NCBI GenBank assembly: GCA_016839055.1
Contig: JAEKNX010000022.1
Coordinates: forward strand, 1-63,787
Direction: 5' to 3'
Source of the DNA: Spirochaetales bacterium
GTDB taxonomy: Bacteria; Spirochaetota; Spirochaetia; UBA9216
DNA length: 63,787 nt
Positions 54,786 to 63,671 of this stretch are shown here, one piece after another. The first letter of the stretch is position 1. Every line of letters starts with the position of its first letter. The position numbers and the translations under genes are program-made. The notes below the pieces were generated by a model, which was given only the letters and a program-made list of their open reading frames with translations, had not been told where the DNA came from and did not search any database.

Positions 54786-56260
54786 TGGAAGGCGCTATAG
54801 CTATTACTATTCTGGGACTTTTTATGCTGATTCCCCTCGTTATGGGCGGGATTGCGAACAAGAAATCTCTTCCAACTACTGAGGATTTCTTCGTACAGGG
54901 CAGAGCCATGGGGTCTCTTGCAGTTTTTTTCACCGTTGCGGCAACCTGGTGGTCATCTTTCGCCTTCCTGGGTGCTCCGTCTTATTTCTTCACCAGAGGA
55001 CCTGTCTACTGGACAGCCATTGCGTGGAACATCCTCTTTGGTCTTCTCTATTATGTTGTAGGGAAAAGAATATGGTTTTACGGTAAAAAGTTTAACCTTA
55101 TAACCCCGAGTGATTTCTTCCGGAAACTTTACGGATCAGGACCCCTTGCTGTAATCGTAGGCGTGATTATGATTCTTTTCACCCTTCCGTATCTGCAGAT
55201 TCAGCTCACTGGCGGTGCATACCTTATCGAAGTTGCCTCGGGCGGACTTATTCCCTGGAAGATTGGTGGACTATTTTTCTACGCTGTCATAGTAATTTAC
55301 GTATGGGCAGGCGGACTCCGGGCAGTCGCATGGACTGATATCTTCTACGGTGTTCTGCTTTTCTTTGGAATGATTTTCGGCGGTTTCTTTGTAGCTGCTA
55401 AGGTCGGCGGAACAGCTGAGCTGTTTCAGACCCTTAAGATGACAGCACCAGAATCATTGACTCTCCCCGGACCTCAGGGTGTTCACGGTTACGGTCTCTG
55501 GATTTCTATGTTTATCATGGTTCCAATCGGAGCATTCATGGGTCCTCAGCTATGGACCAGAATGTACTCGGTAAAATCATCTAAACTTTTTAATCTGATG
55601 CCCTTCCTTCTCGGCTTCGCTGCTATCGCCTACGTCGGTTCTATGCTTCTTGGTAATGCCGGTATAATACTCGAAGCAGACGGCCTCGACAGACCAGACC
55701 GTATTCTGCCGATAATGCTGTTCAAGTATGCGCCCTTTGCGCTTGCGAGTCTCGTCTGTGCCGGTGGAGCGGCTGCTGCGATGTCATCGGCTAATTCACA
55801 GATACACTCCATGTCGGCAGTATATACAGTTGATTTTCATCAGAGATTTATCAATAAGAACATGAGCCAGAGAGGACTTGTATGGGTTGGAAGAATTGCA
55901 ATTCTCGTATTCGCACTAATTGCATACTTCATGTCTGTTTTCATCCCAGGCCTCCTCGTAAATGTCGGACTGGTAGCGCTTAGCGGAACCGCTCAGGTTT
56001 TTGTTCCTACAGCTGGAATCCTGTTCTGGAAGAAGGCAACTTCTACAGGAGCTATTGCGGGTCTCTTAACTGGTGTGGTTCTATTATGCATCTTTACATT
56101 TACTCCCTTGAGCGTTCCCTTCGGCCTGCACTCGGGACTGTTCTGTATTATCATAAATGCTATTATCTTTTTTATAGTAAGTGCGGTAACAAAGCAGCGT
56201 GATGAGGAAATTATCACAATGCAGGAAGAACAGAAAGTGATTTATAACAAAGCATATTAA
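54785..56260 (+). CDS. sodium/solute symporter (SSS family)
   Basis: A 491-residue transporter with about 13 membrane segments, including TTEDFFVQGRAMGSL, ATWWSSFAFLGAPSYFF and GGLRAVAWTDIFYGVLLFFGM. The last overlaps the Na+-site helix region. It is the main subunit of a DUF3311/SSS pair and probably imports the substrate of the adjacent amidohydrolase, inferred only from operon position. It ends at the terminator at 56287-56318. Confidence 0.9.
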   Translation: MEGAIAITILGLFMLIPLVMGGIANKKSLPTTEDFFVQGRAMGSLAVFFTVAATWWSSFAFLGAPSYFFTRGPVYWTAIAWNILFGLLYYVVGKRIWFYGKKFNLITPSDFFRKLYGSGPLAVIVGVIMILFTLPYLQIQLTGGAYLIEVASGGLIPWKIGGLFFYAVIVIYVWAGGLRAVAWTDIFYGVLLFFGMIFGGFFVAAKVGGTAELFQTLKMTAPESLTLPGPQGVHGYGLWISMFIMVPIGAFMGPQLWTRMYSVKSSKLFNLMPFLLGFAAIAYVGSMLLGNAGIILEADGLDRPDRILPIMLFKYAPFALASLVCAGGAAAAMSSANSQIHSMSAVYTVDFHQRFINKNMSQRGLVWVGRIAILVFALIAYFMSVFIPGLLVNVGLVALSGTAQVFVPTAGILFWKKATSTGAIAGLLTGVVLLCIFTFTPLSVPFGLHSGLFCIIINAIIFFIVSAVTKQRDEEIITMQEEQKVIYNKAY

Positions 56261-56286
56261 TAACTTTTTTCGCTTATTTATCCTCT

Positions 56287-56318
56287 GGGTGGTCCGGGTT
56301 CCGGGCTGCCCTTTTTTT
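56287..56318 (+). terminator. rho-independent terminator of the symporter operon
   Basis: A 9-bp stem (GGGTGGTCC with GGGCTGCCC, including G-U pairs) and 7-base loop followed by TTTTTTT, 27 bp after the symporter stop on the plus strand. Confidence 0.85.
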
Positions 56319-56327
56319 AGGATTACT

Positions 56328-56366
56328 AAAAAAAAAGACCGCCATGAATAATCATTGGCGGTCTTT
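56328..56366 (-). terminator. rho-independent terminator of the small peptide gene
   Basis: An 11-bp perfect stem, AAAGACCGCCA with TGGCGGTCTTT, with an 11-base loop. On the minus strand it is followed by nine T. It lies 19 bp after the stop codon of the 49-residue peptide frame. Confidence 0.9.
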
Positions 56367-56384
56367 AGTCATTTCTTAGTTTAG

Positions 56385-56534
56385 TTAAAAGAATCTGAAA
56401 CCTCCCATAGCAGGAAAGCCTGTGGCTTTTACATCTGCTTTCAGGTGGTAGTTCTCAATCTTCTTGTGAAATGGAGTAACCCCTGAGAACGGTAGACATA
56501 CAATAGCTGGACGAATTGTTTTGATGTTTTTCAT
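56385..56534 (-). CDS. 49-residue peptide, unknown, strongly expressed gene
   Basis: A frame of 49 codons, starting MKNIKTIRPA and ending GFPAMGGFRFF. AGGAGG lies five bases before the ATG, a consensus promoter (TTGACA-17-TATATT) lies upstream, and a textbook terminator follows. Few small frames have all three signals, so it is very likely a real gene. The peptide is basic in its first part with one Cys (Cys13), and its last ten residues are Gly/Phe-rich with an AMGG motif. This shape resembles a ribosomal peptide precursor (leader plus short core) or a small regulatory peptide. No modification or export gene is directly beside it. I cannot name a family. Confidence 0.75.
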   Translation of the reverse strand: MKNIKTIRPAIVCLPFSGVTPFHKKIENYHLKADVKATGFPAMGGFRFF

Positions 56535-56561
56535 GACATCCTCCTAAAGTTTTATACTGAT

Positions 56562-56590
56562 AATATAATAATGTTCGTTAATTATGTCAA
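56562..56590 (-). promoter_or_regulatory. consensus sigma-70 promoter of the peptide gene
   Basis: On the minus strand TTGACA (56585-56590), 17 bp, TATATT (56562-56567), about 28 bases before the peptide's ATG. This is the best-matching promoter I found in the window. Confidence 0.8.
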
Positions 56591-56652
56591 TAATAAAATA
56601 TCGATAAAAATAAAATTTAACATGAGATTGCAAAAAAAATTATAATGTAATA

Positions 56653-56879
56653 GAGGGAATTTTAAAAGTCGGGGACTTTTGAAATTCCAACCTTAGATGT
56701 GAGTGAGTATTTTTAGCAACTTACTATGCAATAAGTATTTACTAAAAGATTGCTTAAAATACTCAAAAGCTTCTTTCAAAACTAACCGAGTTATGAAAGA
56801 AGCTCAATAGTTTGTTAAAAAACCTTCGTTTAAATATGAGGCCGGAATTTTTAAAGATCATATTTTTTAAAATTCCCTC
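56653..56879. repeat. 227-bp nested inverted-repeat element (MITE or structured RNA)
   Basis: Terminal copies GAGGGAATTTTAAAA (56653-56667) and TTTTAAAATTCCCTC (56865-56879) are perfect inverted repeats of 15 bp, preceded or followed by AAT with one mismatch. Inside are GGAATTTTAAAAGTC facing GACTTTTGAAATTCC (56656-56688), GAGTATTTT..AGCAA facing TTGCT..AAAATACTC, and GCTTCTTTC facing GAAAGAAGC. Near the right end GGAATTTTTAAA faces TTTAAAATTCC. Each terminal repeat can thus pair locally or with the far end. It may be a miniature transposable element or an RNA with alternative folds. No protein frame lies within. Confidence 0.7.
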
Positions 56880-56941
56880 GATTCATTGTTTATAAAATAT
56901 TATTATGATAGACATTTGAAGTAGCTATATAGGGAGTAGAA

Positions 56942-57688
56942 ATGAAATTATTATACGCTGTGGCATCATTATTTACCTGGTTTGAGATAGCTTTTTTATT
57001 TATTGTTATCACACCTTTTCAGGTTGTGATTTTTCTTCTTACGACATTGTTTGACAGAAAGCGGAGACTTCAGTATTACCACGGAGCTGTATACGCCTCA
57101 ATTGCCCTTTTTATTAGTCCATGCTTCAGAGTAAAGGTTATTGGAAGGGAGAATCTGGACAGATCGAAGCCTCATGTTGTCGTGATGAACCACCAGTCGC
57201 TGCTGGATATCCTGCTTTCCTTCCTCCTTTTCTATCCATCCAAGATGATCGGTAAGAAGGTCCTGGGCAAGGTTCCCTTCGTAGGCTGGGATCTTTTCCT
57301 GGGCGGGCACATCCTTGTAGATCGAAAGAACAGGAAGAGTCAGTTCGAGGCAATCAGGAAAATGGATAAAGTCCTGATAAGTGGAGATTCGCTCCTTGTC
57401 TATCCTGAAGGCACCAGAACAAAAGACGGAAAAATTGCGGAATTCAAGAAGGGTGTTTTTCGATCAGCGAGTGAAACCGGGACCGCCGTCCTTCCAGTGG
57501 TAATTGAAGGCGCTTATGAGGCCCTGCCCAAGAAAGGGCTGATAGTCGAGGGTAGGCATATTCTTACCCTGAGTGTTCTTCCTCCGATTCAGGTTGAGAA
57601 AGGAAGTTCCACCGCAGAACTTGCTCTTGAGTGTCATGACTTGATGAGTGCGGAGCTCGAGAGAATCCGTAGAGCAAGACAGGAATAA
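56942..57688 (+). CDS. 1-acylglycerol-3-phosphate acyltransferase-like protein (PlsC family), copy 1
   Basis: A 248-residue membrane-bound acyltransferase. One or two hydrophobic segments at the N-terminus are followed by the HX4D motif NHQSLLD (His84, Asp89), the second motif around FVGWDLFLGGHILVDR and the glycerophosphate-binding YPEGTRTKDG. It should acylate lysophosphatidic acid or a related acceptor. It starts with GGGAG five bases before the ATG, just right of the palindromic element. The downstream paralogue shows about two thirds identity in the catalytic core. Confidence 0.88.
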   Translation: MKLLYAVASLFTWFEIAFLFIVITPFQVVIFLLTTLFDRKRRLQYYHGAVYASIALFISPCFRVKVIGRENLDRSKPHVVVMNHQSLLDILLSFLLFYPSKMIGKKVLGKVPFVGWDLFLGGHILVDRKNRKSQFEAIRKMDKVLISGDSLLVYPEGTRTKDGKIAEFKKGVFRSASETGTAVLPVVIEGAYEALPKKGLIVEGRHILTLSVLPPIQVEKGSSTAELALECHDLMSAELERIRRARQE

Positions 57689-57793
57689 TCTCCGACTTTA
57701 TCCGGATTATGGTCTTCAGGCTATCTTTTTTTTGAAAAAAGTAGTATTTTGGCCGGACGTAATTTAATTACGAATTCACTTTTTGGAGCTGTA

Positions 57794-58531
57794 ATGCCCG
57801 TTATTAACATACTATTATCAGTTATTTCATGGCTTATATTGACTATTTGTTTTATTATTTATTTTCCAATTCATTTCATTATATTTTTGCTCACCGCACC
57901 CTTTGATAAAAAAAGACGGATAGTGCATTACAATACTTCTCTCCTTTGTGTTGTCGTTCTAACACTGGTTCCTATTTTAAGGGTTAAGGTTTTAGGCAGG
58001 GAGAATATGGACCGTTCAAAGGCTCATGTTGTTGTTATGAACCATCAGTCTTTGCTTGACATCCTCTTTGTTTTTACTCTTTTTTATCCGGCAAAAATGA
58101 TGGCAAAAAAGGCTTTAGCCGCAGTGCCGGTTGTAGGCTGGACTCTTTTTCTGAACGACCATATTTTCATAGATAGGGCGAACCGCAAGAGTCAGATTGA
58201 TGCTCTCCGAAGAATGGATCAGCTTCTGCTTGATGGTGATTCTCTAATGGTTTATCCTGAGGGCACTAGGACTATGGATGGAAATATAGCAGAATTTAAG
58301 AAGGGTGCATTCAGATCTGCAGTATCTACAGGAACATCAGTTCTTCCGGTTGTAATCGATGGTGCTTTTAACGCGCTTCCAAGAAAAACGATGGTTGTAA
58401 AAGGTTGCCATACAATAACAATGAGTGTGCTTCCGGAAATTCCGGTAGAAAAAGGATCGGCCACCGCTGACCTTGCTCTGAAATGTCATGATATTATGTC
58501 GGCGGAACTCAGACGGCTGCAACAGAGGTGA
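57794..58531 (+). CDS. 1-acylglycerol-3-phosphate acyltransferase-like protein (PlsC family), copy 2
   Basis: A 245-residue paralogue of the preceding gene, with NHQSLLD, VVGWTLFLNDHIFIDR and YPEGTRTMDG. The start at 57794 is preferred: GGAG lies five bases before the ATG, whereas the longer frame begins with a TTG at 57749. The tandem pair probably arose by duplication, and the copies differ mostly at the N-terminus and in the loop after the HX4D motif. One may serve a special lipid. Two acyltransferases close to an aryl-polyene-type cluster is suggestive, but they are 4 kb away and separately promoted. Confidence 0.86.
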   Translation: MPVINILLSVISWLILTICFIIYFPIHFIIFLLTAPFDKKRRIVHYNTSLLCVVVLTLVPILRVKVLGRENMDRSKAHVVVMNHQSLLDILFVFTLFYPAKMMAKKALAAVPVVGWTLFLNDHIFIDRANRKSQIDALRRMDQLLLDGDSLMVYPEGTRTMDGNIAEFKKGAFRSAVSTGTSVLPVVIDGAFNALPRKTMVVKGCHTITMSVLPEIPVEKGSATADLALKCHDIMSAELRRLQQR

Positions 58532-58590
58532 ATTTGGTTTTCAGGACTGAATATATTTGATAACAGCTGCCGGGAGAACCGTGATACCGA

Positions 58591-60510
58591 TTAACTTCGA
58601 GGTACCTGCGGATCTTCTTGAAGACTGCAACTGATTCTTTTAAATTCATCTTTTAGGTTTAAAAAAATATCAACAAGCAGAGGATCAAAATGAGTGCCCC
58701 TGCCTTCGATGATAATGGAAACTGCCTTCTCATGAGGAAAAGCGTTCTTATACGGGCGCTCCGAGGTTAATGCGTCGTAGACATCTGCGATCGCGGTTAT
58801 CCGGGCAGACAGAGGAATATAATACCCTTTTAATCCCTTAGGATAACCGCTGCCGTCCCATTTTTCATGATGATAGTAAGCAATCTCCTTGCCCAGGGTG
58901 AGAAATGTCTTCATATTGATTCGGCTTTCAATATTCTGAATGGCATCCCCGCCAATCCGGGTATGTTGCTGAATCTGCTTGAATTCATCCTCATTGAGTT
59001 TTCCGGTGTTTAGAAGAACTGAATCTGGGACTCCTACCTTTCCAATATCATGAAGAATCGCAGACTGATAAAGATCATTTATATATCGATCGGTTATATA
59101 TTGACTGTACTCAGTAATTTTTGAAAGCTCAACAGCAAGCAGTCTGCAGTACTCCCTTATTCTTTCCAGATGCGCTCCGGTATTCTGATCCCGGTACTCA
59201 GCCAGTTTTGCAAGTCCGAGGATTGTTCCCAGCCTTGACCTTTCAAAAAGATCTTGACTCTCCAGAAGCTCATTTCTTTGATTCTCTATAGTATGTAAAA
59301 GCATAGTTGAACGGCTTATTATAACAAGGGTCTGAGAAAAAATGAAAATGAAGAAACCTGCCGGCATGAATAAACCGGTATGAATCAGCTGGTTTGCGTG
59401 GCTTATATCATTTAAGACGATTAGGAACATGAAGGCAAATCCCAGTAGGATAGTGAATGAATTATCCCGTTTCCTGATAACTGATTTTATCAAAACAAAA
59501 ATGATATAAAATCCCGAGGCTGCTGTTAATAGCTGATATGTCTGACGCGAGTATGAAAAAACATAGGAGGGAGAGGCTATTACAAAGATGAATAATGCAA
59601 AGCTGCAAATTTGTACTGCTCTTAAAACTTTGATATTAAAATCCGTCGGAAGCAGATTCCTAAAATACATCATGAATAGCGGGAGGGATAAATAGAAGGT
59701 CAAATATTCAATCTTCTGAAGGACGCACCAGCTTAATGACGGAATTAAATCTGAAAGGAAAATTTCGCCTGTCGCGAGCGAATGTAAAGCAATAAGAAGA
59801 CAGAAAAGGCCAAAATACAAGGCTGTAGTATCAGAACGACGATGAAGGAATACACCGAAATTGTACAGCCCCATTGTTAAAATACAGCTAATGAGAAAGA
59901 TTGTGAATGCAATATTATTTACGCGGGATGATCTGAGCTCTGTTTCGAGGCCCATACTAATTCTGTCCCACATGCCGCCCTTCCTGTTATTGAAATTCGA
60001 GACCTTCATGGTAATGAGAATCTCATCATCAGGATTGTCGAGTCTAATTATGGAGGCCTTATAATCCGGGATGTAAGTCTCTCTCGATGTGCCGGGGGTT
60101 CCGACAGATAGACGAAGGTCCTCATTTATATAGAGGTTGTAGGAGGTCGCGATGTTTCTAAATTTAAGGGCGATTTCTGAGTTATTCTTCGGCAGCAGGA
60201 TTTTGAGTTGAAATGTGGCCCAACCTCTTCCCGGCAGTTTCTCACCCTTCAGTTCATAACCATTCCAGTAGGAGGGTATTTTCATATAGTCTGGAGTGCC
60301 TTTCCCGAAGAGTTTGGGTTCACGAAACTCTTTCCAGTAGAATGCCCACTGTCCTTGCAGTTCGGCTGTGCCGTCTTCCGTGAAATCCCAATTGCGAAGA
60401 TCAAGGACTCCGGACTTTGCTTGAGGAGAATGGTCTGCTATATTCGGGAATAGAATGAATACCAGCACTATAATTATGACTATCGCAAAGATTAATATTA
60501 TTATCCTCAT
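58591..60510 (-). CDS. 7TMR-DISM-type membrane HD-GYP protein
   Basis: A 639-residue protein. An N-terminal membrane segment is followed by a periplasmic beta-sandwich sensor (about 50-190: WAFYWKEF, GRGWATFQLKILLP, YNLYINEDLRLSVG) of the 7TMR-DISM extracellular type. Seven membrane segments follow (about 195-400), then an HD-GYP domain (about 430-625: GAHLERIREYCRLLA, HDIGKVGVPD, HHEKWDGSGYPKGLKG). It probably hydrolyses cyclic di-GMP in response to an extracellular ligand. The start at 60510 is chosen for the AGGACAT ribosome site and because the hydrophobic leader begins there. Confidence 0.85.
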   Translation of the reverse strand: MRIIILIFAIVIIIVLVFILFPNIADHSPQAKSGVLDLRNWDFTEDGTAELQGQWAFYWKEFREPKLFGKGTPDYMKIPSYWNGYELKGEKLPGRGWATFQLKILLPKNNSEIALKFRNIATSYNLYINEDLRLSVGTPGTSRETYIPDYKASIIRLDNPDDEILITMKVSNFNNRKGGMWDRISMGLETELRSSRVNNIAFTIFLISCILTMGLYNFGVFLHRRSDTTALYFGLFCLLIALHSLATGEIFLSDLIPSLSWCVLQKIEYLTFYLSLPLFMMYFRNLLPTDFNIKVLRAVQICSFALFIFVIASPSYVFSYSRQTYQLLTAASGFYIIFVLIKSVIRKRDNSFTILLGFAFMFLIVLNDISHANQLIHTGLFMPAGFFIFIFSQTLVIISRSTMLLHTIENQRNELLESQDLFERSRLGTILGLAKLAEYRDQNTGAHLERIREYCRLLAVELSKITEYSQYITDRYINDLYQSAILHDIGKVGVPDSVLLNTGKLNEDEFKQIQQHTRIGGDAIQNIESRINMKTFLTLGKEIAYYHHEKWDGSGYPKGLKGYYIPLSARITAIADVYDALTSERPYKNAFPHEKAVSIIIEGRGTHFDPLLVDIFLNLKDEFKRISCSLQEDPQVPRS

Positions 60511-60656
60511 ATGTCCTGTAATACTATGATATGCGGGTGGGAATTTCAAATTAAAGTATGAATTTTATTATAGACCTCCCTCGGCGTTTAAGAAGTCAAT
60601 GCAACACTCTCAACATATAAAAAAAAGGGGGGGAGGTAGAGTTTCTGTAAATACCA

Positions 60657-61568
60657 TTGATTTCAGCTTTTATAATATGTATTATCATTTCCATGATTAT
60701 CTACGATGAACCGCTTTACCGGCCGCCCTCAGAGGCAAACAGTCTAATTATTCAGGCAACACTCGGATGCAGCCATAACAGATGCACGTTCTGCACGATG
60801 TATAAATCAAAGTCTTATACGCAGCGGAGTCTCTCCGATATCTTTACTGAAATTGAATCGTCAGCCTCATACGGCAGTATAAGACGGGTCTTCCTCGCAG
60901 ACGGGGATGCCATGGCTCTCGATACAGGTAGTCTTCTAGAGATTCTTGGGAAACTTCGGAGTACCTTTCCTGGCCTGCAGCGTATCTCAATCTATGCGAA
61001 TCCCGGAAATCTCCTCAAGAAGACCGAAGTGGAGCTAAAGAGCCTGTCGGCAGCCGGGCTGACCCTGCTTTACCTCGGAATAGAATCCGGATCAGATATT
61101 ATTCTTAAAAAGATTAACAAGGGCGCTCTGCGAACGCATCACCAGGAGGCAATTACGAAAGCAATGACCTGCGGTATTGATGTTTCAGCGACTATCATAA
61201 CGGGTCTCGGAGGCCGCGAACTATGGCGCGAGCATATTGAGCAGAGTGCCGCCCTGGTAAGTTCTGCCGCCCCGACTTTTTTATCTACCCTGTCATTGAT
61301 GATAAGCCCTGAGAGTAGAAAAGAGTTCACCTCTGCTTTCGAAGGCGGCTTCACTGAGCAGACCGACGAGGGAATGCTCGAGGAAGAAAAACTCCTTATC
61401 AGCCTTATAAAACCCGAGCGGAATATTATCTTCAGATCGAATCATGCGTCCAACGCTCTAGCCCTCCGGGGGATTCTTCCGGCAGACAGGGAAAAATTGA
61501 TTTTAAAGATAGACCAGGCGTTAAAGGGAGAGATAGAAACGCGTCCGGAATGGATGCGAGGGTTATAA
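60657..61568 (+). CDS. radical SAM protein
   Basis: A 303-residue protein with the cluster motif CSHNRCTFC (a CX4CX2C spacing) in ATLGCSHNRCTFCTMYKSK, followed by FLADGDAMAL and LYLGIESGSD. This matches the B12-independent COG1032-like radical SAM group whose members usually carry this motif early. The substrate is unknown. The true start may be the ATG at 60693 (MIIYDEPLYRP), because the first 12 codons of the long frame are a hydrophobic run not seen in the family. Confidence 0.82.
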   Translation: MISAFIICIIISMIIYDEPLYRPPSEANSLIIQATLGCSHNRCTFCTMYKSKSYTQRSLSDIFTEIESSASYGSIRRVFLADGDAMALDTGSLLEILGKLRSTFPGLQRISIYANPGNLLKKTEVELKSLSAAGLTLLYLGIESGSDIILKKINKGALRTHHQEAITKAMTCGIDVSATIITGLGGRELWREHIEQSAALVSSAAPTFLSTLSLMISPESRKEFTSAFEGGFTEQTDEGMLEEEKLLISLIKPERNIIFRSNHASNALALRGILPADREKLILKIDQALKGEIETRPEWMRGL

Positions 61569-61889
61569 TTAATAATTAAGGCTCTTTTAGAAAACAGAAC
61601 CCAGCCTAGACTTCCCGGGGAAACCGGACCACTTCTTTGCTGTGAGGATCCCAGAGCGTAAGACAGGTTCAGGAGAGGTTTTAGCCTAACAGGCGGAACA
61701 GCTGAAATAGAAAGTATCTTTCCGGATTGTGTTGCCTGATGCTTTTTCTTTTAGTTGTGTTTTATCGTTTCTATTGCTATAATTTTTTCAGACTCATTCA
61801 TGTAAAATTATTATACTTGTGATTAAGATATTCATATAATTTGAAAAAATATTCACACAAAATAATTATTATAATTAACGGGGAACACT
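61569..61889 (+). other. intergenic region with possible gene debris
   Basis: About 320 bp without a gene I can support. In the first 170 bp two frames read like protein fragments (DFPGKPDHFFAVRIPERK and FRRGFSLTGGTAEIESIF) but switch frame and hit stops, suggesting a decayed gene. The last 100 bp are AT-rich and contain a likely promoter region for the methyltransferase. GGGGAA lies six bases before its ATG. Confidence 0.4.
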
Positions 61890-62975
61890 ATGCACCAAAA
61901 CTATTTTAAAGAATCACTTAAGGCTGTTGATGCAAAATTTAAAGCACAGGAAATAGCTTTTGCACCAATGACATTCCAGGTAGCAAAAACGCTTCGTGAT
62001 TCTGGTATTCTTGAGACTCTTGCGGAAAAAGGTGAAAATGGAAGTACTATTAATGAAGTTGCGGAAACGCTTGATATATCGAAATACGGTGTAGGCGTTC
62101 TTCTGGAAATGGGACTTGGAATGGAACTTGTAAAGCTTGTTTCTCCGGATGAGCCGCTCCGATTTATTTTAGGTAAGGTCGGATTTTTTATAATCGAAGA
62201 TAAAATGACACGCGTTAATATGGATTTTACAAATGATGTCTGCTACAAGGGTGCTTTTTCACTTGAGGAGTCAATTCGTAAGGGTAAGCCTGAAGGTCTT
62301 AAGGTTTTCGGTGAATGGAAAACTGTTTATGATGGACTTTCTTCTCTGAGTGAGGATGTACAGAAGAGCTGGTTTGCATTTGATCACTTCTATTCTGATG
62401 TTGCATTTCCTGAGGCTCTGCCTATAGTTTATGATAAAAAACCTGCCAGGCTATTTGATATTGGCGGTAATACTGCAAAGTGGGCAATTACTTCGTGCAA
62501 GTATGATACTGATGTTAAAGTTACTATTTTTGATCTTCCGGGGCAGATTGAGATGGCAAAGAAGCTCATTGCCGAGGAGGAGCTTTCTGATCGGATTGAC
62601 ACTGTCGCTGTGAATGTTTTGTCTGATGAGACCGTATTTCCTTCGGGCGCAGATGCTGTCTGGATGAGTCAGTTTCTCGATTGCTTTTCACTTGATGAAG
62701 TTGAGGCTATATTAAGAAAGGTTGAGGCGGCCGTTGATAAGGAATGTGATGTTTACGTTCTTGAACCTCTGTGGGATAAGCAGCGCTTTGAGGCTGCTTC
62801 TTATTCGCTGCAGGCGACATCTGTTTATTTTACATGCATCGCAAACGGCAACAGCAAGATGTACCGAAGCGGTGAGCTTATAGATGCGATTAGCGCGGCT
62901 GGTTTTGAGTTTAAAGATGCGCATCACAATCTGGGTGCTAATGCATATTCTCTGCTGAGATTCCGGAAGAAGTAA
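61890..62975 (+). CDS. class I SAM-dependent methyltransferase, aryl-polyene-cluster type
   Basis: A 361-residue two-domain O-methyltransferase. The first 100 residues form a winged-helix dimerisation domain (AKTLRDSGILETLAEKGE, EVAETLDISKYGVGVLLEMGLG). The Rossmann domain has motif I FDIGGNTAKWAI and FDLPGQIEMAK. This kind of methyltransferase recurs in aryl-polyene (APE) pigment clusters beside ketosynthase-like genes, as here. It ends three bases before the chain-length-factor gene. Likely methylates an aryl polyene head group, by family and context. Confidence 0.75.
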   Translation: MHQNYFKESLKAVDAKFKAQEIAFAPMTFQVAKTLRDSGILETLAEKGENGSTINEVAETLDISKYGVGVLLEMGLGMELVKLVSPDEPLRFILGKVGFFIIEDKMTRVNMDFTNDVCYKGAFSLEESIRKGKPEGLKVFGEWKTVYDGLSSLSEDVQKSWFAFDHFYSDVAFPEALPIVYDKKPARLFDIGGNTAKWAITSCKYDTDVKVTIFDLPGQIEMAKKLIAEEELSDRIDTVAVNVLSDETVFPSGADAVWMSQFLDCFSLDEVEAILRKVEAAVDKECDVYVLEPLWDKQRFEAASYSLQATSVYFTCIANGNSKMYRSGELIDAISAAGFEFKDAHHNLGANAYSLLRFRKK

Positions 62976-62978
62976 AAT

Positions 62979-63671
62979 ATGATAAACAAGTCTGTCTATA
63001 TAAGCAGATGGAGTGTATGGTCTCCGGGGGTTTGTACAAAGGAGGACTGGCAGGCCTGGTCCTGCGGAAAGAAGAGTCTTTCTTCATCTTTTGAAAAACC
63101 GGTCCTTGACTATGTGCCGTCTCTTTTCAAGAGGCGGCTCAGTCAGCTGACCCGGATGACCATTCAGGTTGGTCATGAAGTTCTTTCGGGACATCCTCCG
63201 ATGAAGCTTGCCTTTGCCTCGGTTTACGGAGAAATTGGGCAGCAGTTGAAGATTACAAAGAAGCTGGTGGAGGAGAATGAAGTATCTCCTGCGAATTTCA
63301 GTTTATCTGTTTTTAACACGCCTGTCGCCGCCCTATCTATCGTCGAGAAAAATACCGAAGGCTATGTTGCCTGTTATCCCGGGCCGGAGGCTTTTAAAAC
63401 AGGTTTTCTTGAATCCGCGGCGGCTATTCTTGCCGGTTCTGACAGGGATCGGCTCTTTATAACAGCTGATGAGAATATTCCGGAGGAGTATAAGGCCCTC
63501 CATGAGGGGAAATCGATGCCTTATGCTATTGCTCTTGTGCTCTCATCTTCAGAATGTGAAGGCTCTATTAAGATCGATATTGAGGATTTTATAAAATGGA
63601 TTCCAGAGGATGACGGGACTCCTGCAGCACTTCATTTTCTAAAAGAAAAAATACTTCCAGGTAGTGTATGA
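62979..63671 (+). CDS. ketosynthase-like chain-length factor, aryl-polyene type
   Basis: A 230-residue protein related to the N-terminal half of beta-ketoacyl synthases (ketoacyl-synt_2 type), with SRWSVWSPGV, MKLAFASVYGE and ANFSLSVFNTPVAALS. The active-site Cys of true ketosynthases is not evident, so it should act as a partner subunit for a ketosynthase encoded further right, setting chain length. In aryl-polyene clusters this gene sits early, followed by an acyltransferase gene, as is seen here. Overlaps the next ATG by four bases. Confidence 0.78.
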   Translation: MINKSVYISRWSVWSPGVCTKEDWQAWSCGKKSLSSSFEKPVLDYVPSLFKRRLSQLTRMTIQVGHEVLSGHPPMKLAFASVYGEIGQQLKITKKLVEENEVSPANFSLSVFNTPVAALSIVEKNTEGYVACYPGPEAFKTGFLESAAAILAGSDRDRLFITADENIPEEYKALHEGKSMPYAIALVLSSSECEGSIKIDIEDFIKWIPEDDGTPAALHFLKEKILPGSV

